Assembly (NCBI GenBank): GCA_013396655.1
Contig: WBMV01002768.1
Coordinates: 251,076 to 315,075, forward strand
Direction: 5' to 3'
DNA: 64,000 nt
Source: Campylorhamphus procurvoides
Lineage: Eukaryota > Chordata > Aves > Passeriformes > Dendrocolaptidae
The notes beneath the pieces were generated by a model. It was given only the letters and a program-made list of their open reading frames with translations, ran no database searches and had not been told where the DNA came from. The position numbers were made by a program, and so were the translations under genes. How positions within the stretch are numbered: the stretch's first letter is position 1; each line of letters begins with the position of its first letter. Below are positions 24,698 to 34,757 of the stretch, one piece after another.

Positions 24698-24703
24698 AAA
24701 CAC
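24698..24703. repeat. right target-site duplication of the LTR
   Basis: AAACAC, identical to 24385-24390. The pair defines the LTR insertion. Confidence 0.75.
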
Positions 24704-24767
24704 TGAGAGATTTTATATCCAATCAAGAAGGGAAAGAAGAGAGTGGCTGTCTCTGGGAACTGAGATT

Positions 24768-24914
24768 TTTCTTGCAGTGAGGAATTTGCCCCGTGCCTGG
24801 AAGTGTCCAAGGCCAGGATGGACAGGGACTGTACCAACCTGGGATAGTGGAAGTGTCCCTGCCATGGCAGGGGGTTTGGAACAAGATGAATGAAACCATT
24901 CTGTGACTCTGTGA
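24768..24914 (+). mobile_element. CR1 LINE, 5'-truncated 3' end
   Basis: TTGCAGTGAGGAATTTGCCC, GCCTGGAAGTGTCCAAGGCC, GTGGAAGTGTCCCTGCCATG and GCAGGGGGTTTGGAACAAGA, ending ATTCTGTGACTCTGTGATTT. Sense orientation. The usual TTTAAGGTCCCTTCCAACCC block is lost by a small deletion near 24885. It starts about 65 bases after the solo LTR. Confidence 0.92.
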
Positions 24915-25677
24915 TTTGGGAAAATGGGCACCTGTTTGATTTCTGCCTTCCCTCAGAGCTCTGACCACGTTTGGAGATGGGTGCTAATAATCAAAGAGCC
25001 AAGGCTGTGGCCTGGGAAGCTTTGGATACCCAGGTTGGAATTGCCTTCCTGGTGTAGGTGGATCCTGACTACAGAGCCTTAGCTGGGGGGCTTGGCTTTC
25101 CCCACCCTGCACTCCAGGGATGTGCAATTATGAGCTGACACAGGGAATTAAGCTGAGACAGGGAGGGAGGGAAGAAAAGGTGGCTCCCTGGCTAAATGCA
25201 ACTGCAAGTAGACGTTCTGTATGTCCCTGGCCGCTTGTGTGTCTCCATATGGTGCTCAGCCCACGCACTTCGCCGTGCTCGGGGTGACGCAGAGCTGGGG
25301 AATGTGAGGCACGACGGTGGCAGGTGTGTGGTGCAGGGCCACCCAGACCTCCCTGCCTGCCCTGCAGCACAGGGGATGCTGTCGTGCTGGGGAATAGCTG
25401 CCCTGGCTGCAGGGAGCCTGTCTGGGGGGATAGAGCCTTGCCTTAATGGAGATATGACAAAGCCTCCTTTTTCGGGTTTGATTCATCAGACACTGAACAC
25501 TTTCTATAAAACTTCATTGGATACTCCATAAAAATAGGGAGTAAGAACCTCTTCTTCTATTTTTCAGCTCTGTTCTTTATGTTGATGCAGAACTATTTGC
25601 CTGCAGGAAAATATCTTTGTTGAAAAAAATATCGACTTCCACGTTCCTTCTTGCCCATAAAATCTCTCCTCTCTCAC

Positions 25678-25755
25678 CCTCGAGGTCGTGCCTTCCCCAA
25701 AGTCAGTGGAGTTGTGTAGGATCAAAGCCAAGGGGAGGGCAGGCAGAAGTTTTGC
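25678..25755 (-). other. possible but unproven 78-nt exon
   Basis: Minus strand: acceptor ACACACCTCTCCAG, then 78 bases, then donor TCGAGG|GTGAGAGAGG. In phase 0 it is open for 26 codons, ending NSTDFGEGTTSR, and leaves in phase 0. Two CpGs (ACGACCTCGAGG) are kept near the donor. The phase would be compatible with the exon chain further right, but 27 kb separate it from the next candidate. Pairs of this quality occur by chance in a window this size. Confidence 0.15.
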
Positions 25756-27689
25756 CTGGAGAGGTGTGTCTGTGGCTGCCCAGATGCTCCATTTTAGGTC
25801 TGGGATGTACAAGTGCTCACCAATGTGCAGCACCAGCCCTCCCTTGAACTTCAGGAGTGCTGCTCGTGTTGCTTTGGCTCATTTTCCAGCCCAGGCAGAC
25901 CTCTGATATTTTTTATTTTGGCTGCTGGAAGGCTCCACACTCAGAATTTATTTGCTCCTGACAGCCTTTGCTGCATTCCTTTCCAAATGCTGCTGTCAGG
26001 ATCCTGTGCTGATCATGTGATGCAGCCAAATATCCATCTCCTTGCCATTCCCCAGCTCAGCAGGGTCAATAATTAAAGTCCTTTATTCTTAGCCCTGACA
26101 TAGCCCAATAGTGGAAGTAATTGGAGGCTCCCACAGGCCACATGGAAGTCTGAAATGGCTGCTGCTTCCATTAATTTCCTTCATGTGTCATCAAGACAGG
26201 TGCAGAACGAGCCTAATTAAGCTTAGAAGTTCAGAAAAAGGAAAGAGATGGGGCTTTTTTTCCAGAATTCACTACCAGCAGCATCTTTGTGATAGATTTG
26301 AAGGGGAGAGAGGAGCAGAGAGAGGTGAGAAATGCTGGACAACTGGAAATGGCTTGCTAAGGACAGGAGGGAAAGAAGTTGAGCAGCAATGCCTGACACT
26401 CCCACCAAGGTGACAGGGCTGCTTTTGGGGTTGCAGAAAGGTGGGAAAGCAGCAGCAAACTGTCCCCACAGGGCTGGAATGAGCCAGGGGACACTGGAGA
26501 GGTCAGAGATGCTGTTTTCCTTGGGGCTGGGCTGGGTTGCAGGTTCAGGCCCCTGGCACAGGGATGAGGTTCATGCCCAGCTGCTTTAAATCCCAAAGAA
26601 AAATGAGGGGAATTTGCATTTTGTCACACACAGCTCATCACACCCAAGTCCTCCAAGCATTCTACAGGCCCAATGAATTTAGAGATCCCCCTTCCCCTCC
26701 TCCCATTGCAGGAAGGAAGGGAAAGATCCCTGTCCATCCCAAAGCTGGACCAAAAAGGTCATTTTCCAGGACTGGTTTTTGTGGTGTTGCATGAGAGGGC
26801 TCAGGATAAAAAGAGCAAAACCAGGAGGGAAATCCAGGAGTGTCTAGAATTTCTGTTTGGACTCCTAACAGATGAAGATTTGTCTTGCTCTTGGGATCTC
26901 TGTGTCTCCAAACCAGGGCTGTAAATGCCCCAAACTAATAATTAGGGACATATTTTTACCTTAGTATATAAACCTAAGTAAAATATGACCATAGAAAATT
27001 CTGCTCTGCAGTCTGAAATGACCTTTTTAAGGGATTATTTCGGTCCCCCTTTATTTGTGCCCCCCTCTTCCATCCACAGCACCAGAATTCACTCCCTACC
27101 CAGCAGCCCTCCCAAGACAAGGCACTGCACGGATCAAACCTCTCCATGCAAGGAGCTGGTGCTGTTGGATCAATGACAGAGGAGTGGAATCATTAAAGAC
27201 AGAGGATTTGCTGCTCGGGGGGGATGTGCTGGGGCTGCTCTCCCACACCCCAGTTCCCACAGGAGCAGCTGCTCCTGCCTCTGTTAGCTCAGAACTGGTG
27301 TGTGTGGTGCAGGAACAGCCCTGAAAGGAGAGCAGCCCCTCTCTGAACAGCCTGCCCACCACGGGAGGCAGCTCTGGGATGCTTTGAGAGGAGTCCTTAA
27401 TTAATGAGCCCATGCAGAGAGGCACCAAGTTAAAGTGCCCTCCCTGGCATTTTGTCTGAGTTTGTCAAGTCCCAGGAAACTGCTGAAATCCAGAATTCTC
27501 CTCTTTTGTCAGGGCATTTTGCAAGGCATGGTTGCTGCAAAATCATTAGCACAGAGATCCTCGTGGTGTCTGTGCTGGCAGCAAAGCAGGGTATTATTCT
27601 AAACCTGAGGAGCCACCAGGATGTCACTGGAAATCCCAGAGAATGCCCAAAGCTGCATCCAGCCTGCCCTGGTGGGACAGGGCTGGGGG

Positions 27690-27748
27690 ACCTTGGGTGT
27701 CCCTGCCCATGGCAGGATGAGCTTCCCAAGCCAGGCCATTCTGTGTAG
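27690..27748 (+). mobile_element. probable CR1 3' remnant
   Basis: GACCTTGGGTGTCCCTGCCC, ATGGCAGGATGAGCTTCCCA and AGCCAGGCCATTCTGTGTAG follow the CR1 3' order (GGTGTCCCTGCCCATGGCAGG, GATGA, CCAAGCCA, CCATTCTGTG) with part of the middle deleted. Sense orientation. The weakly similar sequence upstream (27650-27690) may also belong. Confidence 0.6.
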
Positions 27749-28282
27749 AGCCCAGGAAGGGGATAAAAGGATGATTGTCTTTTCCAGAAGAGCTGCTCTG
27801 ATGTGATTTGGTGGTGTCGTTAGCACAACCAGTCAGCTGTAACCTCTGGGCACACAGAAACCTTGCTGGAGCAGCTGTCTGGGAGAAAGCAACCACTGAG
27901 GTGTTGCTAAATGCTTTTATTTCCTTCCTCTGACTTGTTTGGAGATTCTTGTCGACTGCAAGAATGAGGAAAGGGGGAAAAGTTTAATTTGCACTAAAAT
28001 AATGCTCAGTATCTGGGTCCCAGTGTATCTCACCAGCACAGATGTTCCTCTGTTGTTCTCCCTCTCTTGAATAACTTTCTGAATTAAATTGGGAATTGGG
28101 TGATTCACAGCATTTAGAGCCTATTTTGGGAGGAAATGAGCAGGACTTTCCAGGGCTGCGTGGGCTGAATTCACACCTTTGTCGTCGCTGTTTCCTTCTG
28201 TCCCTCTTTTCAGAGCCTGGATTGCAGCCTTGAGTGGCTGCTGCCAATCATCCCAGTCCCCTCCAAGCTGAGAATCCCCGCT

Positions 28283-28296
28283 CACACACACACACA
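28283..28296. repeat. (CA)7 microsatellite
   Basis: Seven CA units followed by a C run. Confidence 0.9.
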
Positions 28297-30687
28297 CCCC
28301 CCAGTGCTTGGTGAATGCCAAAGTTTTGCTCTATTCTTGCAATATTTAACTGCATTGTCTTTTCTCGCCCTCCAAACCTCACTGGGCACTGGGAGCTGTA
28401 GAACAGAGGCAGAGGAGGGGGAGGAAGGAACTTCTCTGCCCAGGACAGCAGGGGCAAAGGCTTTGGAGTGAGTGCAGGTGAGATGGTTTGCTCGCTGCTA
28501 GAAGGCAGGTCTAATTCCACAGAGCCTTCCCTGACCTGTGGCAGGAGGGGGAAGCCAAAACCAGACCAGCATTTCACAGATGCTCCTGTTTCCACCAGCC
28601 CTCAGCCCAAATGTCAGTCTCCCTGGGGCTTTGCCTTCATCCCCAAGTGCTGCTGGAGCCACATCTTCAGAGAACACTCCTCCCAAAAACTCTGTGAGGT
28701 TTTTTGCTCCCTTTGCTAGAAATGTCTGTGTTCCCCTCTGATCTCTGCAAGGGTGGAAGGAGTAGGTTGTGTAACCCACAGGACAGGACACATCTTTTCA
28801 GCCCTACCTTTTCATTTGGATGTTCAGGATGAGGGTAACAGGATTTGCTTTGGAGCTGCTGGTTTGGATGAGCCCCTTAGGAATGTTTGCTGGCAGTGTG
28901 ACACCTCCCAGCCAGACATCCTGCTCAGAGCTGAACTTTTGGTGGCCACACATGGGATCAGAGACAAGAAATGTCACCAGGCACAGACCTTTTCCTTGTC
29001 CCCCAGTGGGTGCTGAATTAAGAGCCCTGTTGTTGCAGCCTGGCAGGGAACAGCAGGCTGGGCTTGGTGTGTGCTGAGCCAGCTCTGAGCGAGGGGGGAC
29101 TGGTGGTGCTGAGCTCCCTTCAGCTCTGCCCTTTTCCCCTTGCATTTGGCTCAGCAGGGTTTACATTTTTGTCACTTTTTGGGTGGCTTGTCTCGCAGAC
29201 CTGTGTGAAAACCTCCTTCCCCAATCTCCAGGGGACTGTGGAGCCACAGGTCAGGGCCCAGGAGGGTGGAGGGAGAGGCTCAGAAACAGGTGATTAAAAA
29301 AAGGAGAAAACTGGATGAATGGCATTCCCCAGCCACAGTTATTCCATTCTAGAGAATGGACCAAGTTAGTTTCTTCCCATTATACTGAAGGGCATTAAAT
29401 ATGGTATATCTAGTTATAGAATATCAGATTTTAAAGTGCACATCTTGAATGTGTGGGTTAAAGGCTGTGGGAATTAGAAACAACCCATCACAGGCAAGGC
29501 AAATGTGCCTGCAAAGAATTCCTTTAATTTTGCTTCAAAGTGGAGGAAGGGACATGTTTCAAAATCTCTGAATTTTCTAAGCAAAATCAGTTTGAAACCC
29601 CATCTCAGGATGGATTCCCTCCTGTAGCCAGCTCTGGGGAGGTGCTATCCATTCTGCAGATGACTTTTTGTAGGTCTCAGCCCATGTCTTCTTGTTTCTG
29701 CTAAAAAGGGACTTAACAGATGGGTTCATGAATACATTTAGCTCAGACATGAGAGGGTTTTTATAAGCAGTGATATAACAGGAGCAGATTAAAAAAAAAC
29801 CCAACTGTTTTTAAGTGGAACTTGGTCAGCTTTCAAAATTAGACTGGTTTGCTTCAGTGTTGATATTTGTAGTTTATCAGATGATAAATTACAATTTAAA
29901 TCATCTCACAAAGAAACATCAGAGACTATTATTCTAAAACTGCCAAAGCAAGACACCTCATCATTGTCAATGTTCTTTTATACCCCCTGGCCAAAATTAG
30001 CACAATTTCACAACATAATTTGATTTTGAATGAATGACATTTTCAAATGGAAAACAGTCCCATTCAGGTCCTCGTTCATCTGATTCAAAATGAATTTTTA
30101 GTGGCAGTTTCACCCACTTTGCTTTCTGTGAATACTCTGATTTCAATTCTCTGAAATGTGCGTGTTGGCAACAGGAGATTCAAAAAGAGTTTCTACTGAG
30201 AAATCTTGGCCTAAAGCTTGTCAGTTCTGAGTGTCTGGGAAGAGTATTTGGAGCAGCTTTGATTCTTGTCTGTGGTTACATGGCATATTTTAAACCCCTG
30301 ATTGGATAAGCATAAATCCTGTGTTAGATTTCCTGTGTAAATCTTAACGATTATGGAGCTCAGATTTTGGGTTGCAGTGATATATCTGCTTAAAACGGTG
30401 TCAAAGACACTTTTTCCAGGCAATTCATTTACTGTCATTCTTAAAAAAAAAAAGAAAGAAAGGCAAACATGAAGAGCCTCTGGACACTTCTTATCTCTAG
30501 AGCTTTTATCTGGTTTCTTTCATTGCTACATTTCTTTGTTCCCTAGACCTGTTGTGCTTAATTTCAATTGGGACCACAAAGGCTTTTTAGCAGCGTTTAT
30601 CTTACCATGTGTACACACCATTTCGAACATGAAAGGAGCCTAATCTGGAGAGCACGTTCTAGTCTGCTAATAAATAAAGTGGTGAAA

Positions 30688-30921
30688 ATAGATCTAGATG
30701 AGATATTAGGAAGAAATTCTTTGTCTAAGGGTGGGCAGGGACTGGCACAGGGTGCCCAGAGAAGCTGTGGCTGCCCCTGGATCTCTGGAAGTGTCCAAGG
30801 CCAGGTTGGACGGGGCTTGGAGCACCCTGGGACAGTGGGAGGTGTCCCTGCCCATGGCAGGGGGTGGCACTGGATGATATTTAAGGTCCCTTGCAACCCC
30901 AACCAGCCTGTGATTCCATGA
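30688..30921 (+). mobile_element. CR1 LINE, 5'-truncated 3' end
   Basis: GATGAGATATTAGGAAGAAA, TTCTTTGTCTAAGGGTGGGC, GGCACAGGGTGCCCAGAGAA, GCTTGGAGCACCCTGGGACA and GATATTTAAGGTCCCTTGCA, ending GTGATTCCATGAAAT. Sense orientation, about 235 bases, close to the 47889-48107 copy and therefore probably the same subfamily. Confidence 0.95.
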
Positions 30922-31574
30922 AATAACCCTGCCCATTGCTGTGGTGGATGTGTTGGTGAATGCTCACCTGATATCCCCAGCTCAGGCATTAGACTTATTC
31001 GCTGGGTCTTGCTGTTACTCAGCCTGAAAAAGGTGCCTCCTAAACATTTGCTTTTAAAATGGTCTTTAATTTATGATAAGTACTCATTTTTCTGACAGAA
31101 AGATGGATGAGGTTCTCTCCCTTCACTGCAGGAGTGACTTTTTTCGTTCAGGAATGGGATTAGGGATACTTTTCCCTGTGTCACTGTCCCCACACTCCAG
31201 CTGATAGTGCTTAGTCTGGGACGTGCAGCAGCACACCCAGGGTGCAGGCTGAGGCCAGGCAGGGTGGCATTGCCACTGAGCCAGCAGTGCATTGAGAGGA
31301 GGCAGTGCCTTCCATCAGCAAGCTGCCATGGGCAGGGACAAGTCCCTGGGCAATAAAGGGGAGTCTTTGGGCTGGTTTTTTGAGCTTTGCACCAAGGCTT
31401 TGGTGCTTAATGTATAGCCCAAGGCATGAGTCTGTATCATCCCCTTTAAACCTTTTATCCTGAAGAGCTGAAGTTGCCTGTTCAGCCTCTGTGAACACTC
31501 CCTTTTTTGGGCAAGCCTAAATTCCCTCCATCTGTACTACCTCACGTTCAGGAGTGCCACTGCCTAATTGCACT
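30922..31574. other. unique non-coding sequence
   Basis: No repeat, exon or other signal was recognised here. Confidence 0.45.
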
Positions 31575-31830
31575 GCATTTGAAAAGAGTATTTCCTTTTA
31601 TCAGCTTTAAATGAATACTCTTTACTGTAATTGGATTCCTGTATTATGAAAAGTAAAACCAGGAGCCTCCAGCTGACCTTCTCTTTGCCATTTATTACCT
31701 TACATGCCTCTATCATGTCGCCTTTTATTCGTCTCCTCCCTGAACTAATCTAGTCTTAATATTTTTAATCTCTTCTAATACAGAAGCCTTTGAAATCATC
31801 ACATCATTTACATCCTCAGAGCTGCAGTAG
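31575..31830 (-). mobile_element. ancient L3/CR1-type LINE remnant
   Basis: GAGTATTTCCTTTTATCAGC, GGATTCCTGTATTATGAAAA, CATGCCTCTATCATGTCGCC, TTTTATTCGTCTCCTCCCTG and CTAGTCTTAATATTTTTAAT with CTCTTCTAATACAGAAGCC appear in the order of the old L3/CR1 family shared by amniotes ('ctctatcatatcccccctcagtcgtctc' type). It is far more diverged than the other CR1 copies and contains no GGGACCTTAAA tail. Such old LINE pieces are sometimes retained as regulatory sequence in amniotes (known generally). Whether this one is retained is unknown. Confidence 0.8.
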
Positions 31831-33890
31831 AACCCCAATGTCCTGAGCAAGCTGTTAACTTTGAAAACTGTGGCAGGCACCTAATGAACATTATAGAGTG
31901 ATGTGATGAGTTATTTCAGCTTTCTGGATGACTCTGATGGCATAGCTGGTCTTTCTGCCTCTCTTAGTCCCATACACTAAATCTTATTAATAAGCATCTC
32001 CTCGATTGAAATCAATGATGCATTGAATTACCTGACATAAATGAAGATTTGAGAGTGACCTCTGGCCATGGATCAGCCTGCAGTGAGTTATCAGACTTGT
32101 AGGTGCTCATGGATTGGAGATAAATGCCCATAGACAAGTTTGCTCCAGTGCTTCCCAAGGATAATGCCAGCCCAGTGTGTTCCCAGCATAGCCCAAAGGA
32201 GAAGCTTCACTTAGCCCAAAACACCTCTGCCTTTGGTGGATGCCTTGCTCTTACTTCCAAGCCATAAATCCACTTGTCCCTTCTCTTGCCCTTTCTCTTC
32301 CCTTTCCACACCCATAAATCCTTAATGAGAGCAGCAAATGCAGAGATTTATGGAACTAATTTGCAACTGGGTTTTTTTTGGCAGGGATGTTCTTGTCACA
32401 CTATCTCCAAACAGCATCCCAAGTGCTCCCTGTTCTCCTCTGCCCAGTGGGGTTTTGTTAGAGGCCCTTCTAGTTTAGACTGGAACATCCCATCCTTGAT
32501 GCACCTTTCAGGCTGGATGAACCCAGTGCATGAACTTATTCCAAATTTCCCCATTCCCATTGAAGTCAATGGAGTTATATCAATTTTGTAACGAGATAAT
32601 TGGTATTCAAGCCTATCTTCCCAGATAAATAACCTCAGGGATAAACCAGAGCAGTATATTTGCCTCCCACAACAAATGGCTCCAGATGATGGAGAGGAGA
32701 TCACCATTGGATAACTGGAACTATTTTCTCCTGGGAGAAACTTCTTCCACACAATGAGAGGCTGCTCTGACCAGTGAAAAATAAGGATTGATATCCTTCC
32801 AAAAAAAGTAGGAACAAAAGCTGACTCCTGAGTTCTACCCTTTGTCTTTAAGTCATTTTTCTTCAGGCTTAGTGCTAATTGTAAAGCATTTAATTGTCTT
32901 GTATTTTTATTTGTAATTCATTCTTCCCACGGATCGATGCAGTAATTCAGATAAAAGATTGGGAATCAGATCCTGAGCCACAGAGAATTTATCATCATGC
33001 TATTGATTTCTGTGGCATCACACTTGGCTTCAGCAAATGAAGCTCTTGTCCATATTGTGAAAAAAATACAGTGATGCAAAATGGGATAAGTGAAAAGAGT
33101 AGGAATTGCACAGTGGATTTAAGTTCCCATTGGTACATTGTTGTGTGGCCTTTCTGATCCAAACAGGAACTGTGGTATTGGGCAATCAGCTTCTGGCATC
33201 CCCTCAAAAGGCCTCATGGAACAGCAGAACAGCCTTCAGGCCCTTAATCATCTAACCATGGGCAGAACTATAAATACAGTGTGCACAAATGGGACCTGGA
33301 TGTCTGTGTAGATGATGTTTGCATGGCTATTAGGTCCCCAATGGACCACCACGAGCCTGCCCTTATTGCTGTGCTCACTAATTACATAGGAGCTGATTGC
33401 ATCAATCTTCTCCCTGGACATCCAGCTGAGGGCAGTTGGTTGCTATTTACATGGTGATGGAGAGAAGAAAAGGAGAACAGTTCCCTGAGAAAGGCTGTGA
33501 TTGCTGTGCTGGGCACTGGGCAAAGGCGGACTTGGCTCATGTGCCTGTTCCATGGGTGACTCCAGAGCTCTGGCATGTGCTTTTATTGTATCCTCTTGGG
33601 CCCCTGTCCTGGCTCCTGCACACCAGTCTGTACTGACTCATAGCCCTCCATTCAATGCTTGCCCAAGTGCCAGATATCTGCTCCAGTTTTCCAGGAATGC
33701 TGCTGAAATCACAGTCATTTCCTGCACGGAACCAAAAGGAATTAATGGCAGAGCTTTGACTTTAATAGTGCCACGTGTACCCTCCCTACTGCCCACTAAT
33801 GGGTGAGCAAGCAAGGCTTTTATAGGACATATTTGCAGGTACACAATGAAGAAGGCTGATTTTATACTAATTTTAAACATAGGTCTAACC
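31831..33890. other. unique, AT-rich non-coding sequence
   Basis: This holds a fragment resembling an old amniote repeat (32554-32592) and homeodomain-rich AT sequence at about 32900-33060 and 33300-33420 (GTAATTCAGATAAAAG, CTCACTAATTACATAGG). No open frame or splice pair persuaded me. Confidence 0.45.
32554..32592. repeat. fragment resembling an ancient amniote interspersed repeat
   Basis: TCCCATTGAAGTCAATGGAG followed by TTATATCAATTTTGTAAC resembles the 'cattgaagtcaatggagtta...' phrase of old amniote repeats, possibly the same family as 4526-4568. I cannot name the family. Confidence 0.35.
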
Positions 33891-33955
33891 ATGGCAGGGG
33901 CTGGGACTGGGTAATCTTTAAGGTCCCTTTCAACCCAAATCAGTTTGTGATTCTA
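33891..33955 (+). mobile_element. CR1 LINE, very short 3' end
   Basis: ATGGCAGGGGCTGGGACTGG, GTAATCTTTAAGGTCCCTTT, CAACCCAAATCAGTTTGTGA and TTCT are the last ~65 bases of CR1 in sense orientation. TCTAACC occurs just before it (33884-33890) and again at its end (33952-33958). This may be a target-site duplication or a chance match. Confidence 0.9.
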
Positions 33956-34710
33956 ACCCAAGGGCACGAAGTAAAACAGACCCAGGACATATAAAAAATT
34001 TCTCAAGTCATAGAAATATCAGGAAATTTGACAGGCAGTAAGTGACCCTGTGAGTCTTACATTTATCACCAGTCATTTGTAAGAACTCAGTGTGGGACTG
34101 GCTGGAAAACCAGTGTATTGTGGCACTTGGGTGCCTGCAGGGAGGCAGAGGGGAGTCCTGCAGCCCTGGCTGCCTTGACCTTGGCTTTGCTTCTTGTTTC
34201 CTGTGTGTTGTTTCCCCAAGTTCAGCGGGAGGGAATGAATTGGCCCCTCGGTGTGTGTCGTGATGCACCTTGTGATGCACGAGCTGGGAGAAGTGGGGAT
34301 GTGCCAGCCTGGCACTGACTGCAGGGCTTGGCTCCTCCGGGGTGGCACAGGGCAGCGTGGCAGCAGCCCGTGTGTCTCCAGTCTCGAGGTTAACAGCATG
34401 ATTAAAATATTAAGAAAGCAAGTGTCATCGCAGTGAAATCGTGTGGCCCTGCCAGCATCAGTCAGCACACAGCTCCCGGTGCTGTGTGACAGTGACAGGC
34501 TCCTCCAGAGAGCACAGCCCCGGCTCTGCAGGGGAACTCACTCACCAGGGCAGCAAATGGAGCTTGGCAGCCTCATTTGCTGCTCCCTCTGCCCTGCTGG
34601 GCCCTGCTGTGCTTCACTTGGTGTCTGCCAAGCAGGTCCTGAGACAGGGGAGAGCTCTCCATCCATTTTCCTTGCTGGTGTGCAGGTCCCACTCCCATCC
34701 CAGGGACCTG

Positions 34711-34757
34711 AACCCTGACCCAAACCCTAACCCTGACCCAAACCCTAACCCAAACCC
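34711..34757. repeat. interstitial telomere-like repeat
   Basis: CCCTAA units (34725-34730, 34743-34748) alternate with CCCTGA and CCCAAA variants, all in the C-rich orientation on the plus strand. Another CCAACCCTAACCC lies at 34821-34833. Vertebrate telomeres are (TTAGGG)n, so this is a short, degenerate interstitial copy. It also creates an open frame of Pro/Asn/Asp residues that is not a gene. Confidence 0.75.

Larger units (their letters stand above)
24915..30687. other. unique non-coding sequence
   Basis: No supported gene. Contents include a CpG cluster at 25205-25320, a minus-strand open block with good splice-like borders at 25678-25755, a CR1 scrap (27690-27748), a (CA)7 tract (28283-28296) and an AT-rich hairpin-forming word at about 26952-26983. 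An A run sits at 30442-30452. The open frames here are short and show no protein features I recognise. Confidence 0.45.
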
